This document shows, in pieces, positions 1-6,043 of a DNA stretch of 7,485 nucleotides. Location of the stretch: the NCBI GenBank assembly GCA_945876985.1, contig CAMCQX010000067.1:1-7485 (forward strand), read 5' to 3'. The notes beneath the pieces are model-generated. The model was not told the origin of the DNA and ran no database searches. It saw only the letters and a list, made by a program, of their open reading frames with translations. Origin of the DNA: Chitinophaga pinensis. GTDB taxonomy: Bacteria > Bacteroidota > Bacteroidia > UKL13-3. Each line of letters begins with the position of its first letter. Position 1 is the stretch's first letter. Position numbers and translations under genes: made by a program.

Positions 1-440
1 TAGAATCAAACATATTTCTAACTGTTAAGCATACCAAAAAAGTATCCGTTTTGTTATAAACTTTAATGGGGTTTTGTAAAGTAGAGGTAGTGCCATCGCC
101 AAAGTTCCAGTAATAACTTAAATTATTTCCGGTAGATCTATTGTTGAAATAAACAGAATTTCCAACAACGGTGTCTCTAAAATTTGCCACACATGGGGTA
201 TTGCCATTACCACTTACAATTGTTGAACATTTTGTGTTAAAACAAGTAGAATCAAACATATTTCTAACTGTTAGGCATACCAAAAAAGTATCTGCTTTGC
301 TATAAACTTTAATGGGGTTTTGTAAAGTAGAGTTAGTGCCATCACCAAAGTTCCAGTAATAACTTAAATTATTTCCGGTAGATCTAGTATAGAACTCAAC
401 AGTATTTCCTACAATAGTGTCTATAAAATTTGCCACACAT
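1..440. repeat. Tandem 246-bp coding repeat (PKD units)
   Basis: Bases 1-140 recur at 247-386 with six mismatches by my count, an offset of exactly 246 bp (82 codons, so in frame). The segment after 141 diverges for about 30 bases, then similarity resumes around 171-194 versus 417-440. More copies may lie to the left of the window. Near-identity at DNA level points to recent duplication or ongoing gene conversion, and such arrays often change copy number and mis-assemble. Confidence 0.85.
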
Positions 441-781
441 TGGGTTGAATTATTTAATGTAACAGTTGTAATAAAAGTATCAGCACAAATATTCCCTTTT
501 TTAACTAAATGAGTAATAGTTTTAACTCCATAATTCAAATAAGTTTTTACAGGATTAATTAATGCAGAAGTAGTTCCATCGCCAAAATACCACTCGTGTT
601 GAGCAAGTGTGTCGTTACTTGCGCTGGTAAAACTAACTGTTTTGTTTGCTGAGCCACCCACTGCATAAGTAAAATTGGCATTACAAGATTGTGCTTTAAG
701 CGCAAAAGAAGAAGAAAATAAAATGCCACTTAGAAGTAAAATGATACCATGGGCAAAAAATAAATTGATTGTTTTTTTCAT
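1..781 (-). CDS. Secreted PKD-domain repeat protein, C-terminally cut by window edge
   Basis: Reading from ATG at 781 toward position 1, the frame is open for 260 codons with no stop, so the gene continues beyond the window. The N terminus (MKKTINLFFAHGIILLLSG, then FSSSFALKAQSC) is a Sec signal peptide with probable cleavage after ALKAQ. Three PKD-type Ig-like domains follow, each with the hallmark [WY][NY]FGDGT loop: WYFGDGTTS near residue 70, then YYWNFGDGTNS and YYWNFGDGTTS. The second and third are 82-residue units repeated almost identically, each ending with FLVCLTVRNMFDS. Cysteine pairs recur per unit and may be disulfides. PKD domains are common in large Bacteroidota surface or secreted proteins, often exported by the type IX system. 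That C-terminal sorting domain would lie outside the window, so export by T9SS is only inference. Function is otherwise unknown; adhesion or matrix binding is possible. Confidence 0.88.
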   Translation of the reverse strand, partial: MKKTINLFFAHGIILLLSGILFSSSFALKAQSCNANFTYAVGGSANKTVSFTSASNDTLAQHEWYFGDGTTSALINPVKTYLNYGVKTITHLVKKGNICADTFITTVTLNNSTQCVANFIDTIVGNTVEFYTRSTGNNLSYYWNFGDGTNSTLQNPIKVYSKADTFLVCLTVRNMFDSTCFNTKCSTIVSGNGNTPCVANFRDTVVGNSVYFNNRSTGNNLSYYWNFGDGTTSTLQNPIKVYNKTDTFLVCLTVRNMFDS

Positions 782-1155
782 AAAGATAGTTTTTAAATGT
801 TTTACTATCACTAGGTACGTATGCTTATTAGTCAAGTGTTGGGTTTTAAATTAAAAAAAATTAATTTAGTTGTTAGCTACACTTATTTGAGTTTTATAAA
901 ACTTACAATCCGCAATCCATTTCAACAACTAAAAGCACAACAGTAAAAGCTCAAGTAGTTCAAGTAAGGATGATGAAGAAGCATAGGCGTTATTCTGGCT
1001 TATTCTAACTGAAGACATATAAAAATTAGATGTGGTTCGTGTTAGAAATATTTATGTTTTTATTTTTGGCAAATTTTCACGAACACCCTCCTAACAAGTA
1101 GGGTTGAAAAGCTTCAGCTTTTCGGGGAGGTGTTATTAGTTTAGGGAAGTCTTTG
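782..1155. other. 374-bp intergenic gap without a recognisable gene
   Basis: No credible coding frame or RNA gene is visible. The stretch should hold the promoter of the PKD gene (transcribed leftward from 781) and the end of the TPR lipoprotein transcript. I found no good TAnnTTTG box on the minus strand. The only clear structure is the nested palindrome near 1082-1134, described separately. Confidence 0.6.
1082..1134. repeat. Nested palindrome / extended hairpin
   Basis: The inner arms are GAAAAGC (1106-1112) and GCTTTTC (1117-1123) around a 4-base loop. The outer arms are AACACCCTCC (1082-1091) and GGAGGTGTT (1126-1134), which pair with one bulged C. The structure lies 22 bp past the stop of the leftward TPR gene. 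No T-run follows on the minus strand, so it is not a textbook intrinsic terminator. It resembles a dispersed extragenic palindrome; whether it recurs elsewhere in the genome cannot be seen here. Confidence 0.6.
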
Positions 1156-2160
1156 TTATTTCAAACGTTTCATACCTGCAATGGCCAATTCGTAATTTGG
1201 ATCTGCTTTTAACACAAATTCGTAATTTAGTTTTGCATTTGTAAAATCTTTTAAAGCTTCATAACAAAGGCCACGCATGTAATATGCCGGCAAAAAATCG
1301 TTCATCATTCTTACACATACATCAAAATTATGAATAGCCTCTTTTAAAAATCCTGTTTCAAAATTGATATAGCCTACATTGTAATAACATTCAAAATAAT
1401 CAGCATTTTTTTCAATGACTCTTCCATAATCCATCAACGCCATTTTAAATCTTTTTTCGTTTTGCCAAAAAGTAGCTCTAGCAAAAAAAGCATCGGCATC
1501 ATTTGGTCTAATTCTAAGGCAAGCATTGATATATTCTAAAGCTAATTTGTTTTTTTGTGCCAATAATATTTTAGCTAAAATCATGTGACTGTCGTAGTCG
1601 TTATTGTCTAATTCTATGGCTTTTTGAAAATTAGAAATTGCCTTTATCGTATCACCCACATCTTTGTAATTCATGGCTCGCAGGTGGTAAGCGTAAGCAT
1701 TTGTTTTTTCTATTGCTATGATTGAATTGGCCAAGTTGATTGACTTTTCATGCTCTTTAGTAATGTAATACAAATCGGCCAATTTGATTTTAGCATCTAT
1801 AAATTCTGGTTGCAGAGCAATGGCTTTTTCGTAGTTTTTAGCGGCTAAAATAGTTTTTGTCAAACTGTAATTAGTGCGTGCATACATAAAAAAATACATG
1901 GCATTGTTCGAATCTAAAGTGCAAGCATCTTTAAAATCTATTGTTGCTCGATCCATAATTTTTGCTTCAAAATATTTTGTTCCTCTTTCAAAATATAATT
2001 CCGCATTAGTAGGATTAGTTTGAATTTTTTCGGATATTTCTTGAACGCCCGCTTTTATAGCTACAGAATCAATATTGGAATTTGATTTGATTTTATTTGT
2101 ATTGTTGCCGCAGGCAATTAAAAAAATAGCTGCGAATAAAAGAAGGGTATTTTTATACAT
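1156..2160 (-). CDS. TPR-repeat lipoprotein
   Basis: A 334-residue protein. The N terminus MYKNTLLLFAAIFLIACGNN is a short lipoprotein signal with lipobox L-I-A-C, so Cys17 is the predicted lipidated residue. The following GNN lacks an obvious charge-rich outer-membrane export signal. From about residue 53 to 323 there are roughly eight consecutive 33-35-residue tetratricopeptide units with the usual spacing of small and aromatic residues (for example ELYFERGTKYFEAKIMDRA and AYAYHLRAMNYKDVGDTIKA). They would form a right-handed superhelix for binding a protein partner. TPR lipoproteins are abundant in Bacteroidota and usually act as scaffolds at the envelope; nothing here names the partner. 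The ATG at 2160 is the only start that gives a complete signal peptide. The gene is transcribed away from the S23/HGD block, stands alone, and ends with TAA. Confidence 0.88.
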   Translation of the reverse strand: MYKNTLLLFAAIFLIACGNNTNKIKSNSNIDSVAIKAGVQEISEKIQTNPTNAELYFERGTKYFEAKIMDRATIDFKDACTLDSNNAMYFFMYARTNYSLTKTILAAKNYEKAIALQPEFIDAKIKLADLYYITKEHEKSINLANSIIAIEKTNAYAYHLRAMNYKDVGDTIKAISNFQKAIELDNNDYDSHMILAKILLAQKNKLALEYINACLRIRPNDADAFFARATFWQNEKRFKMALMDYGRVIEKNADYFECYYNVGYINFETGFLKEAIHNFDVCVRMMNDFLPAYYMRGLCYEALKDFTNAKLNYEFVLKADPNYELAIAGMKRLK

Positions 2161-2193
2161 TTATGAAAAAAATTAGTCGAAATAAATTAAGTG

Positions 2194-2225
2194 TTTATTA
2201 CAAGTCACAAAAAAACGTAATTTTG
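2194..2225 (+). promoter_or_regulatory. Candidate Bacteroidota promoter for the S23-HGD-HPPD block
   Basis: TAATTTTG at 2218-2225 matches the Bacteroidota -7 consensus TAnnTTTG exactly. TTTA at 2194-2197, 20 bases upstream, matches three of four positions of the -33 TTTG box. Transcription would start near 2231, just before the left inverted repeat at 2238 and about 70 bases before the S23-family ATG. No equally good box appears between 2671 and 2744 in front of HGD, so this promoter may serve the downstream genes too. This is a motif match only. Confidence 0.4.
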
Positions 2226-2237
2226 TTGGCACAAAAA

Positions 2238-2276
2238 AGTGTTAAAGTTCAAAGTGCTTAAGTTTTTAGTGTTTAA
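2238..2276. repeat. Left inverted-repeat arm of the S23 cassette
   Basis: This AT-rich arm contains AGTGTTAAAGT (2238-2248) and GTTTTTAGTGTTTAA (2262-2276), both found inverted downstream of the S23 gene. It lies between the candidate promoter and the S23 start, in the predicted leader. Confidence 0.6.
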
Positions 2277-2301
2277 GGGATTAAGGAATTAGTTAATATT
2301 T

Positions 2302-2670
2302 ATGAGTAAAGTTGACCGTTTTGAAGATTTAGATTGTTGGAAGAAATCAAGAGAATTGGTGAATGTAATTTTTGATATTTGCGAAAATCAAATGAAAAAC
2401 AAAGATTTTTCCACGCAAGACCAAATAAAAAGAGCAGCTATTTCTACCATGAACAATATTGCAGAAGGATTTGGCAGATATAGTAACAAAGAGTTTATTC
2501 GCTTTTTAGAGTTTTCAGCCGCCTCATCAATGGAAGTAAGAAGTATGTTATATATTTTAAGTGATAGAAAATATATTGATGAAATAGCATTTGAAAAATG
2601 TTGTCAATTAATAATCGATCATACTAATATTACCTTAGGTTTGATTCGATATTTAAAAACAAAAATTTAA
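2302..2670 (+). CDS. Four-helix-bundle protein, S23 / 23S rRNA intervening-sequence (IVP) family
   Basis: A 122-residue protein, the usual length for this family. The diagnostic core is visible: F-x-D-L-x-x-W at 7-13, KRAAISTMNNIAEGFGR at about 43-59 (the conserved A-x-S-x-x-x-N-I-A-E-G-x-G-R signature), then FIRFLEFSAASSMEVRSML at 65-83. Four amphipathic helices are expected, and the known structures assemble as pentameric barrels. Family members occur inside intervening sequences of 23S rRNA, as free-standing genes, and as the Avd accessory protein of diversity-generating retroelements. Their biochemical role is poorly defined, with nucleic-acid binding suspected. Here no rRNA, reverse transcriptase or variable repeat is nearby, so it is a free-standing copy. 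It lies inside inverted repeats, 74 bp upstream of the HGD start and on the same strand. The ATG at 2302 is the natural start, and the gene ends with TAA. Confidence 0.92.
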   Translation: MSKVDRFEDLDCWKKSRELVNVIFDICENQMKNKDFSTQDQIKRAAISTMNNIAEGFGRYSNKEFIRFLEFSAASSMEVRSMLYILSDRKYIDEIAFEKCCQLIIDHTNITLGLIRYLKTKI

Positions 2671-2701
2671 CTGAAGGTGCAAAAGAGCAACAAAACTTTA
2701 A

Positions 2702-2736
2702 ACATAAACACTTAAAAACATAAACACTTTAACACT
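2702..2736. repeat. Right inverted-repeat arm, with internal direct repeat
   Basis: ACATAAACACTT occurs twice with a 16-base period (2702-2713 and 2718-2729), and ACTTTAACACT closes the arm at 2726-2736. These are the complements of the arm upstream of the S23 gene. The arm ends eight bases before the HGD ATG, so it occupies the region that would hold that gene's translation initiation signals. Confidence 0.6.
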
Positions 2737-2744
2737 CAAAACCA

Positions 2745-3902
2745 ATGGCATTTTACTACAAACAAGGGCAAATTCCCGCAAAACGACATACACAATTTCG
2801 CAAACCTGATGGCAATTTATATGCAGAAGAATTGGTTTCTACTGAAGGTTTTAGCAGTTTGTATTCATTGGTTTACCATTGTAATGCGCCAACTTTGGTT
2901 AAAGAAATAGGCGAAGCTTATAGCATTGCGCCCAAAGCAGCAATTGAAAAAAATTTACAAAATCGTAGTTTTTTAACTTTTAAAACTGCCCCTGAAGCTG
3001 ATTATTTGAAAAGCAGGGTTTATGTTTTGTTCAATAAAGACGTTTATTTGGCAGCTGCTGCTCCGCAAAAAAGCATGACAGATTATTTTTTTAAAAATGC
3101 GGATGCCGATGAAGTAATTTTTATTCATGAAGGTTCAGGCGTTTTAAAAACTGTTTACGGACAAATAGAATTTGAATATGGCGATTACCTGGTAATTCCC
3201 CGCGGAACCATTTACCAATTGCATTTTGCAACAGAAAATAACAGACTTTTTATTACTGAATCATTTTCTCCCATTCGTCAGCCCAAGCGTTACTTAAACC
3301 AATACGGACAATTAATGGAACATTCGCCTTATTGCGAACGCGATATAAAATTACCCCTACTGAAAGAAACATTTGACGAAACGGGTGATTTTAAAGTTTT
3401 AATAAAAAAAGAGGACATGATTTTCCCTTATACTTATGCCGCTCATCCTTTTGATGCCGTGGGTTGGGACGGATTTCAATATCCTTATGGATTTAGCATT
3501 CATAACTACGAACCAATCACTGGCCGAGTTCACATGCCGCCTCCAATTCACCAAACTTTTGAAGGACATAATTTTGTAATTTGTTCTTTTGTACCTCGTT
3601 TATACGACTATCATCCACTTTCAATTCCTGCGCCTTATAACCACAGTAATGTAGATAGCGATGAAGTTTTATATTATGTAGATGGTGATTTTATGAGCCG
3701 TAAACATGTAGAACGTGGCATGATAAGTTTGCATCCTAAAGGCATTCCACATGGCCCACATCCAGGCATGGCTGAAAAAAGTATTGGTAAAACTGAAACC
3801 AAAGAATTAGCAGTGATGATAGATCCTTTTTATCCACTACAAATAACAGCTGCTGCCATGCAAATGGAGGACCCTAGCTATTATAAAAGTTGGGTGGAGT
3901 AA
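2745..3902 (+). CDS. hmgA: Homogentisate 1,2-dioxygenase
   Basis: A 385-residue cytosolic non-haem iron enzyme. It opens the ring of homogentisate with O2 to give maleylacetoacetate in tyrosine and phenylalanine degradation. Recognisable features are the N-terminal YYKQGQIPAKRHTQFRKPDG, the cupin stretch DEVIFIHEGSGVLKTVYGQI (122-141), PRGTIYQL (152-159), and VHMPPPIHQTFEGHNFVICS (262-281) around the probable catalytic base. The C-terminal metal site follows. By comparison with human HGD (His335, Glu341, His371), the ligands should be His300 in PYNHSNVDSDEVLYY, Asp306 or Glu307, and His336 in GIPHGPHPG, with His330 as the second active-site histidine. The short form, lacking some loops of the roughly 440-residue animal enzyme, looks typical of Bacteroidota. 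It lies 81 bp before the HPPD gene, which makes its substrate. The start ATG follows directly on the right repeat arm. It ends with TAA. Confidence 0.93.
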   Translation: MAFYYKQGQIPAKRHTQFRKPDGNLYAEELVSTEGFSSLYSLVYHCNAPTLVKEIGEAYSIAPKAAIEKNLQNRSFLTFKTAPEADYLKSRVYVLFNKDVYLAAAAPQKSMTDYFFKNADADEVIFIHEGSGVLKTVYGQIEFEYGDYLVIPRGTIYQLHFATENNRLFITESFSPIRQPKRYLNQYGQLMEHSPYCERDIKLPLLKETFDETGDFKVLIKKEDMIFPYTYAAHPFDAVGWDGFQYPYGFSIHNYEPITGRVHMPPPIHQTFEGHNFVICSFVPRLYDYHPLSIPAPYNHSNVDSDEVLYYVDGDFMSRKHVERGMISLHPKGIPHGPHPGMAEKSIGKTETKELAVMIDPFYPLQITAAAMQMEDPSYYKSWVE

Positions 3903-3983
3903 AAGTAATTTAAGAAACTTGAATGTAAAACATTTAAGCGTCATTTTTAAAGCAAACAAGAAAAAATAGATTTTTAAAAACAA

Positions 3984-5111
3984 ATGAATACTGAACAAAC
4001 AAACGAAATGTGACCCGAAACAAGTGATTTTTTACCTTTACATGGAACCGATTATGTAGAGTTATACGTGGGAAATGCAAAGCAATCTGCCCATTATTAT
4101 AAAACGGCATTTGGCTTTCAAAGCTTGGCTTATGCTGGTCCTGAAACGGGTGTAAAAGATAGAGTGAGTTATGTATTGGTGCAAAACAAAATGCGCTTAA
4201 TGTTGACTACTCCTTTACGCTCCGATTCTCCCATTGCGGAGCACCATAAAAAACATGGTGATGGTGTAAAAGTTTTGGCTTTAATGGTGGATGATGCTTA
4301 TGATGCGCATGAACAAACTACCAAACGTGGTGGTGTTTCATGTTTAGAACCAAAAACTTTAAGTGACGCAAATGGCGAAGTGCGCATGAGTGGAATAAAA
4401 ACTTATGGTGAAGTAGAACATTTGTTCATTGAACGTAAAAATTATACTGGCGTATTTATGCCTGGTTTTGTAGAGTGGAAATCGGTTTATAATCCTGAGC
4501 CAACTGGTTTGTTATATGTAGATCATTGTGTGGGAAATGTTGATTGGAATCAAATGAATCCTTGGGTTTCGTTTTATGAAAATGTAATGGGTTTTAAAAA
4601 TATTCTTTCGTTTGACGACAATGACATTAGCACTGAATATTCTGCTTTAATGAGCAAGGTAATGAGTAACGGAAATGGGTATGTTAAGTTTCCAATTAAT
4701 GAGCCTGCCGAAGGAAAAAGAAAAAGCCAGGTAGAAGAATATTTAGAATTTTACGAAGGTGAAGGTGTGCAGCACGTGGCCATTGCAACGCTCGATATAG
4801 TTTCAACAGTAAAGCAATTAATGGCGCGTGGAGTGGAGTTTTTAAAGGTTCCAAATAGCTATTACGATGATTTATTAGACCGTGTAGGACCCATTGAAGA
4901 AGACATAGAACCACTCAAAGAATTAGGTATTTTGGTAGATAGAGATGATGAAGGTTATTTGTTACAATTATTTACCAAACCTGTAGAAGATAGACCAACC
5001 ATGTTTTATGAAATTATTCAAAGAAAAGGTGCAAAAAGTTTTGGAAAAGGAAACTTTAAAGCTTTGTTTGAAGCCATAGAACGCGAACAAGCAAATAGAG
5101 GAAACCTATAG
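3984..5111 (+). CDS. hppD: 4-hydroxyphenylpyruvate dioxygenase, interrupted by an in-frame TGA at codon 10
   Basis: This enzyme converts 4-hydroxyphenylpyruvate to homogentisate, the substrate of the HGD encoded just upstream. The frame from ATG 3984 reads MNTEQTNEM, then TGA (4011-4013), then PETSDFLPLHGTDYVELYVG and onward without a break to TAG at 5109-5111. That is 375 sense-plus-TGA codons, the normal family length. Two vicinal-oxygen-chelate domains are present: N-terminal from GTDYVELYVGNAKQSAHYY and catalytic from GLLYVDHCVGNVDW. Iron ligands, counted from ATG 3984, are His181 (YVDHCVG), His264 (GVQHVAIA) and Glu343 (FYEIIQRKG), all intact. The first in-frame start after the TGA is GTG 4068, but that Val belongs to the conserved first beta strand (DYVELYVG), so it is a poor start. 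The lesion is a recent nonsense mutation, a sequence error, or a readthrough site. Identification is firm; functionality is uncertain. Confidence 0.9.
4011..4013 (+). other. In-frame TGA stop inside the HPPD N-terminal extension
   Basis: The reading is GAA ATG TGA CCC GAA. A single G-to-A change from TGG would explain it. It falls in the poorly conserved N-terminal tail, before the first conserved strand, and nothing downstream is degraded. Confidence 0.85.
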
Positions 5112-5237
5112 TTGTCAGTTGTTAGTTGTCGGTTGATAGCAATTAGCAATTAGTTTATCAATTTTGAATCAAATTTTCAATTTAAATTGTTTGCAGAATT
5201 ATCACTGTTTTTTTAACTGACAACTGACAACCATCAA
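5112..5237. repeat. Heptad tandem repeats forming an inverted-repeat hairpin
   Basis: Directly after the HPPD stop are six 7-bp units: TTGTCAG, TTGTTAG, TTGTCGG, TTGATAG, CAATTAG and CAATTAG (5112-5153). The opposite orientation appears at 5217-5237 as CTGACAA, CTGACAA and CCATCAA. The arms can pair over about 21 bp with a few mismatches around a 63-77-base AT-rich centre. The structure fills nearly the whole gap and ends 11 bases before the LOG-family start. It could affect mRNA stability or termination between the two blocks. It resembles the S23 flanks in architecture but contains no gene. Confidence 0.65.
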
Positions 5238-5248
5238 CAAATAAAAGT

Positions 5249-6043
5249 ATGGAAAATCAAAACATAAAAAATCTACGTGACACATTTGCAAATAGTGAAC
5301 GTAGGTTTTTAGAAGGACCAAGGAGTAGAAGAAAAGAACTGCTTTTCTCTGTGAAAGTTCTTTTTGAATTTTTAAAAGGTTTTAGGTCTTTGCATTTTGT
5401 GGGTCCATGTGTAACAGTTTTTGGAAGTGCGCGATTTAAACCTGAAGATTTTTATTACCAAAAAGCGGTAGAAATGGGCGCTGAAATTAGTAAATTAGGT
5501 TTTACTGTTTTAACCGGTGGAGGACCAGGAATTATGGAAGCTGCAAACAAAGGTGCTTTTGAAGCTGGTGGGCATTCGGTAGGTTGTAATATTGTTTTAC
5601 CACATGAACAACATGAAAATCCTTATGTGCAAAAATCAGTAGAATTCAGGTACTTTTTTGTTCGAAAAACCTTGCTTATTAAATACTCCTATGCATTTGT
5701 AATTATGCCTGGAGGTTGGGGAACAATGGATGAATTATTTGAAGCTTTAACTTTAATTCAAACAGGAAAAATTGAAGAGTTTCCTGTTATTATTTTTGGA
5801 ACGGAATACTGGAAAAATTTGATTAATTTAATCAATGATATGGTAGAAAAAGGTACTGTTTCAAAAGATGATTTACGCCATTTATTAATTACCAATTCTG
5901 TGGAAGAAAGTATAGCACACATCAAAAAATACAGCATCAAAAAATTTGGTTTGAAAAAACGGAAACGCTTAACTCCTATTGCTTGGTTAGGCGAAATGAT
6001 TAATTGGAAAAAGAGGAAAGAAAACAATGATCCTATTTATTAA
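5249..6043 (+). CDS. LOG-family Rossmann-fold protein (TIGR00730-type; probable nucleoside-5'-monophosphate phosphoribohydrolase)
   Basis: A 264-residue cytosolic protein. Its Rossmann core starts with VTVFGSARF (55-63). It has the family motif GGGPGIMEAANKGAFEAGG (90-108) and the phosphate/ribose-binding loop MPGGWGTMDELFE (153-165), the PGGxGTxxE signature with Glu162. Arg139 and Lys140 in FFVRKTLL (136-143) match the conserved basic pair. LOG proteins hydrolyse nucleoside 5'-monophosphates to base and ribose 5-phosphate. Plant and some bacterial members activate cytokinins, others act in purine turnover, and the substrate here cannot be read from sequence. An N-terminal extension of about 50 residues and a very basic C-terminal tail (KKFGLKKRKR, then NWKKRKENN) flank the core, so nucleic-acid or membrane contact is possible. 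The last 17 bases overlap the DgkA gene in another frame, which suggests translational coupling. It ends with TAA. Confidence 0.88.
   Translation: MENQNIKNLRDTFANSERRFLEGPRSRRKELLFSVKVLFEFLKGFRSLHFVGPCVTVFGSARFKPEDFYYQKAVEMGAEISKLGFTVLTGGGPGIMEAANKGAFEAGGHSVGCNIVLPHEQHENPYVQKSVEFRYFFVRKTLLIKYSYAFVIMPGGWGTMDELFEALTLIQTGKIEEFPVIIFGTEYWKNLINLINDMVEKGTVSKDDLRHLLITNSVEESIAHIKKYSIKKFGLKKRKRLTPIAWLGEMINWKKRKENNDPIY

Larger units (their letters stand above)
2238..2736. mobile_element. Candidate inverted-repeat-bounded S23/IVP cassette
   Basis: The four-helix-bundle gene is the sole cargo of a 499-bp segment. Its ends are a perfect 11-bp inverted pair: AGTGTTAAAGT at 2238-2248 and ACTTTAACACT at 2726-2736. 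A second inner pair matches with one extra base: GTTTTTAGTGTTTA (2262-2275) against TAAACACTTAAAAAC (2705-2719). A transcript would fold these into a long interrupted stem with the gene in the loop. This is reminiscent of the intervening sequences of 23S rRNA, where S23 genes sit at the tip of a stem. CAAAA-like flanks on both sides could be a target duplication but are too A-rich to trust. Mobility is inference. Confidence 0.4.

Noticed and set aside
1035..1084. GTTCGTG / CACGAAC inverted pair (1035-1041 and 1078-1084)
   Set aside because: Only 7 bp with a 36-base loop, and it overlaps the outer arm of the better palindrome. It is compatible with chance.
2302..2670. S23-family protein as the Avd component of a diversity-generating retroelement
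   Set aside because: No reverse transcriptase, template repeat or adenine-mutated variable repeat is visible in the window, and the neighbours are catabolic enzymes.
4011..4013. Reassigned TGA (Trp) genetic code or selenocysteine
   Set aside because: Every other Trp I read in the window is TGG, including those in HPPD. An AT-rich genome using TGA for Trp should show many. There is no selenocysteine-type hairpin immediately after the codon and the family has no Sec member that I know of.
4068..4070. GTG as the true start of the HPPD gene
   Set aside because: This Val is the end of the conserved first beta strand (DYVELYVG), and the homologous coding sequence continues upstream across the TGA to ATG 3984 in the same frame. 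A start here would delete an expected part of the first domain.
4696..4914. Open frame on the minus strand inside the HPPD gene
   Set aside because: It is antisense to strongly conserved HPPD sequence, and its translation is low-complexity Leu-rich with no recognisable domain.
5112..5153. CRISPR array
   Set aside because: The units are 7 bp with no spacers between them, so this is a short tandem repeat.
5758..6027. Open frame on the minus strand inside the LOG gene
   Set aside because: It is antisense to clear LOG-family sequence and its Phe/Ile-rich translation has no domain.
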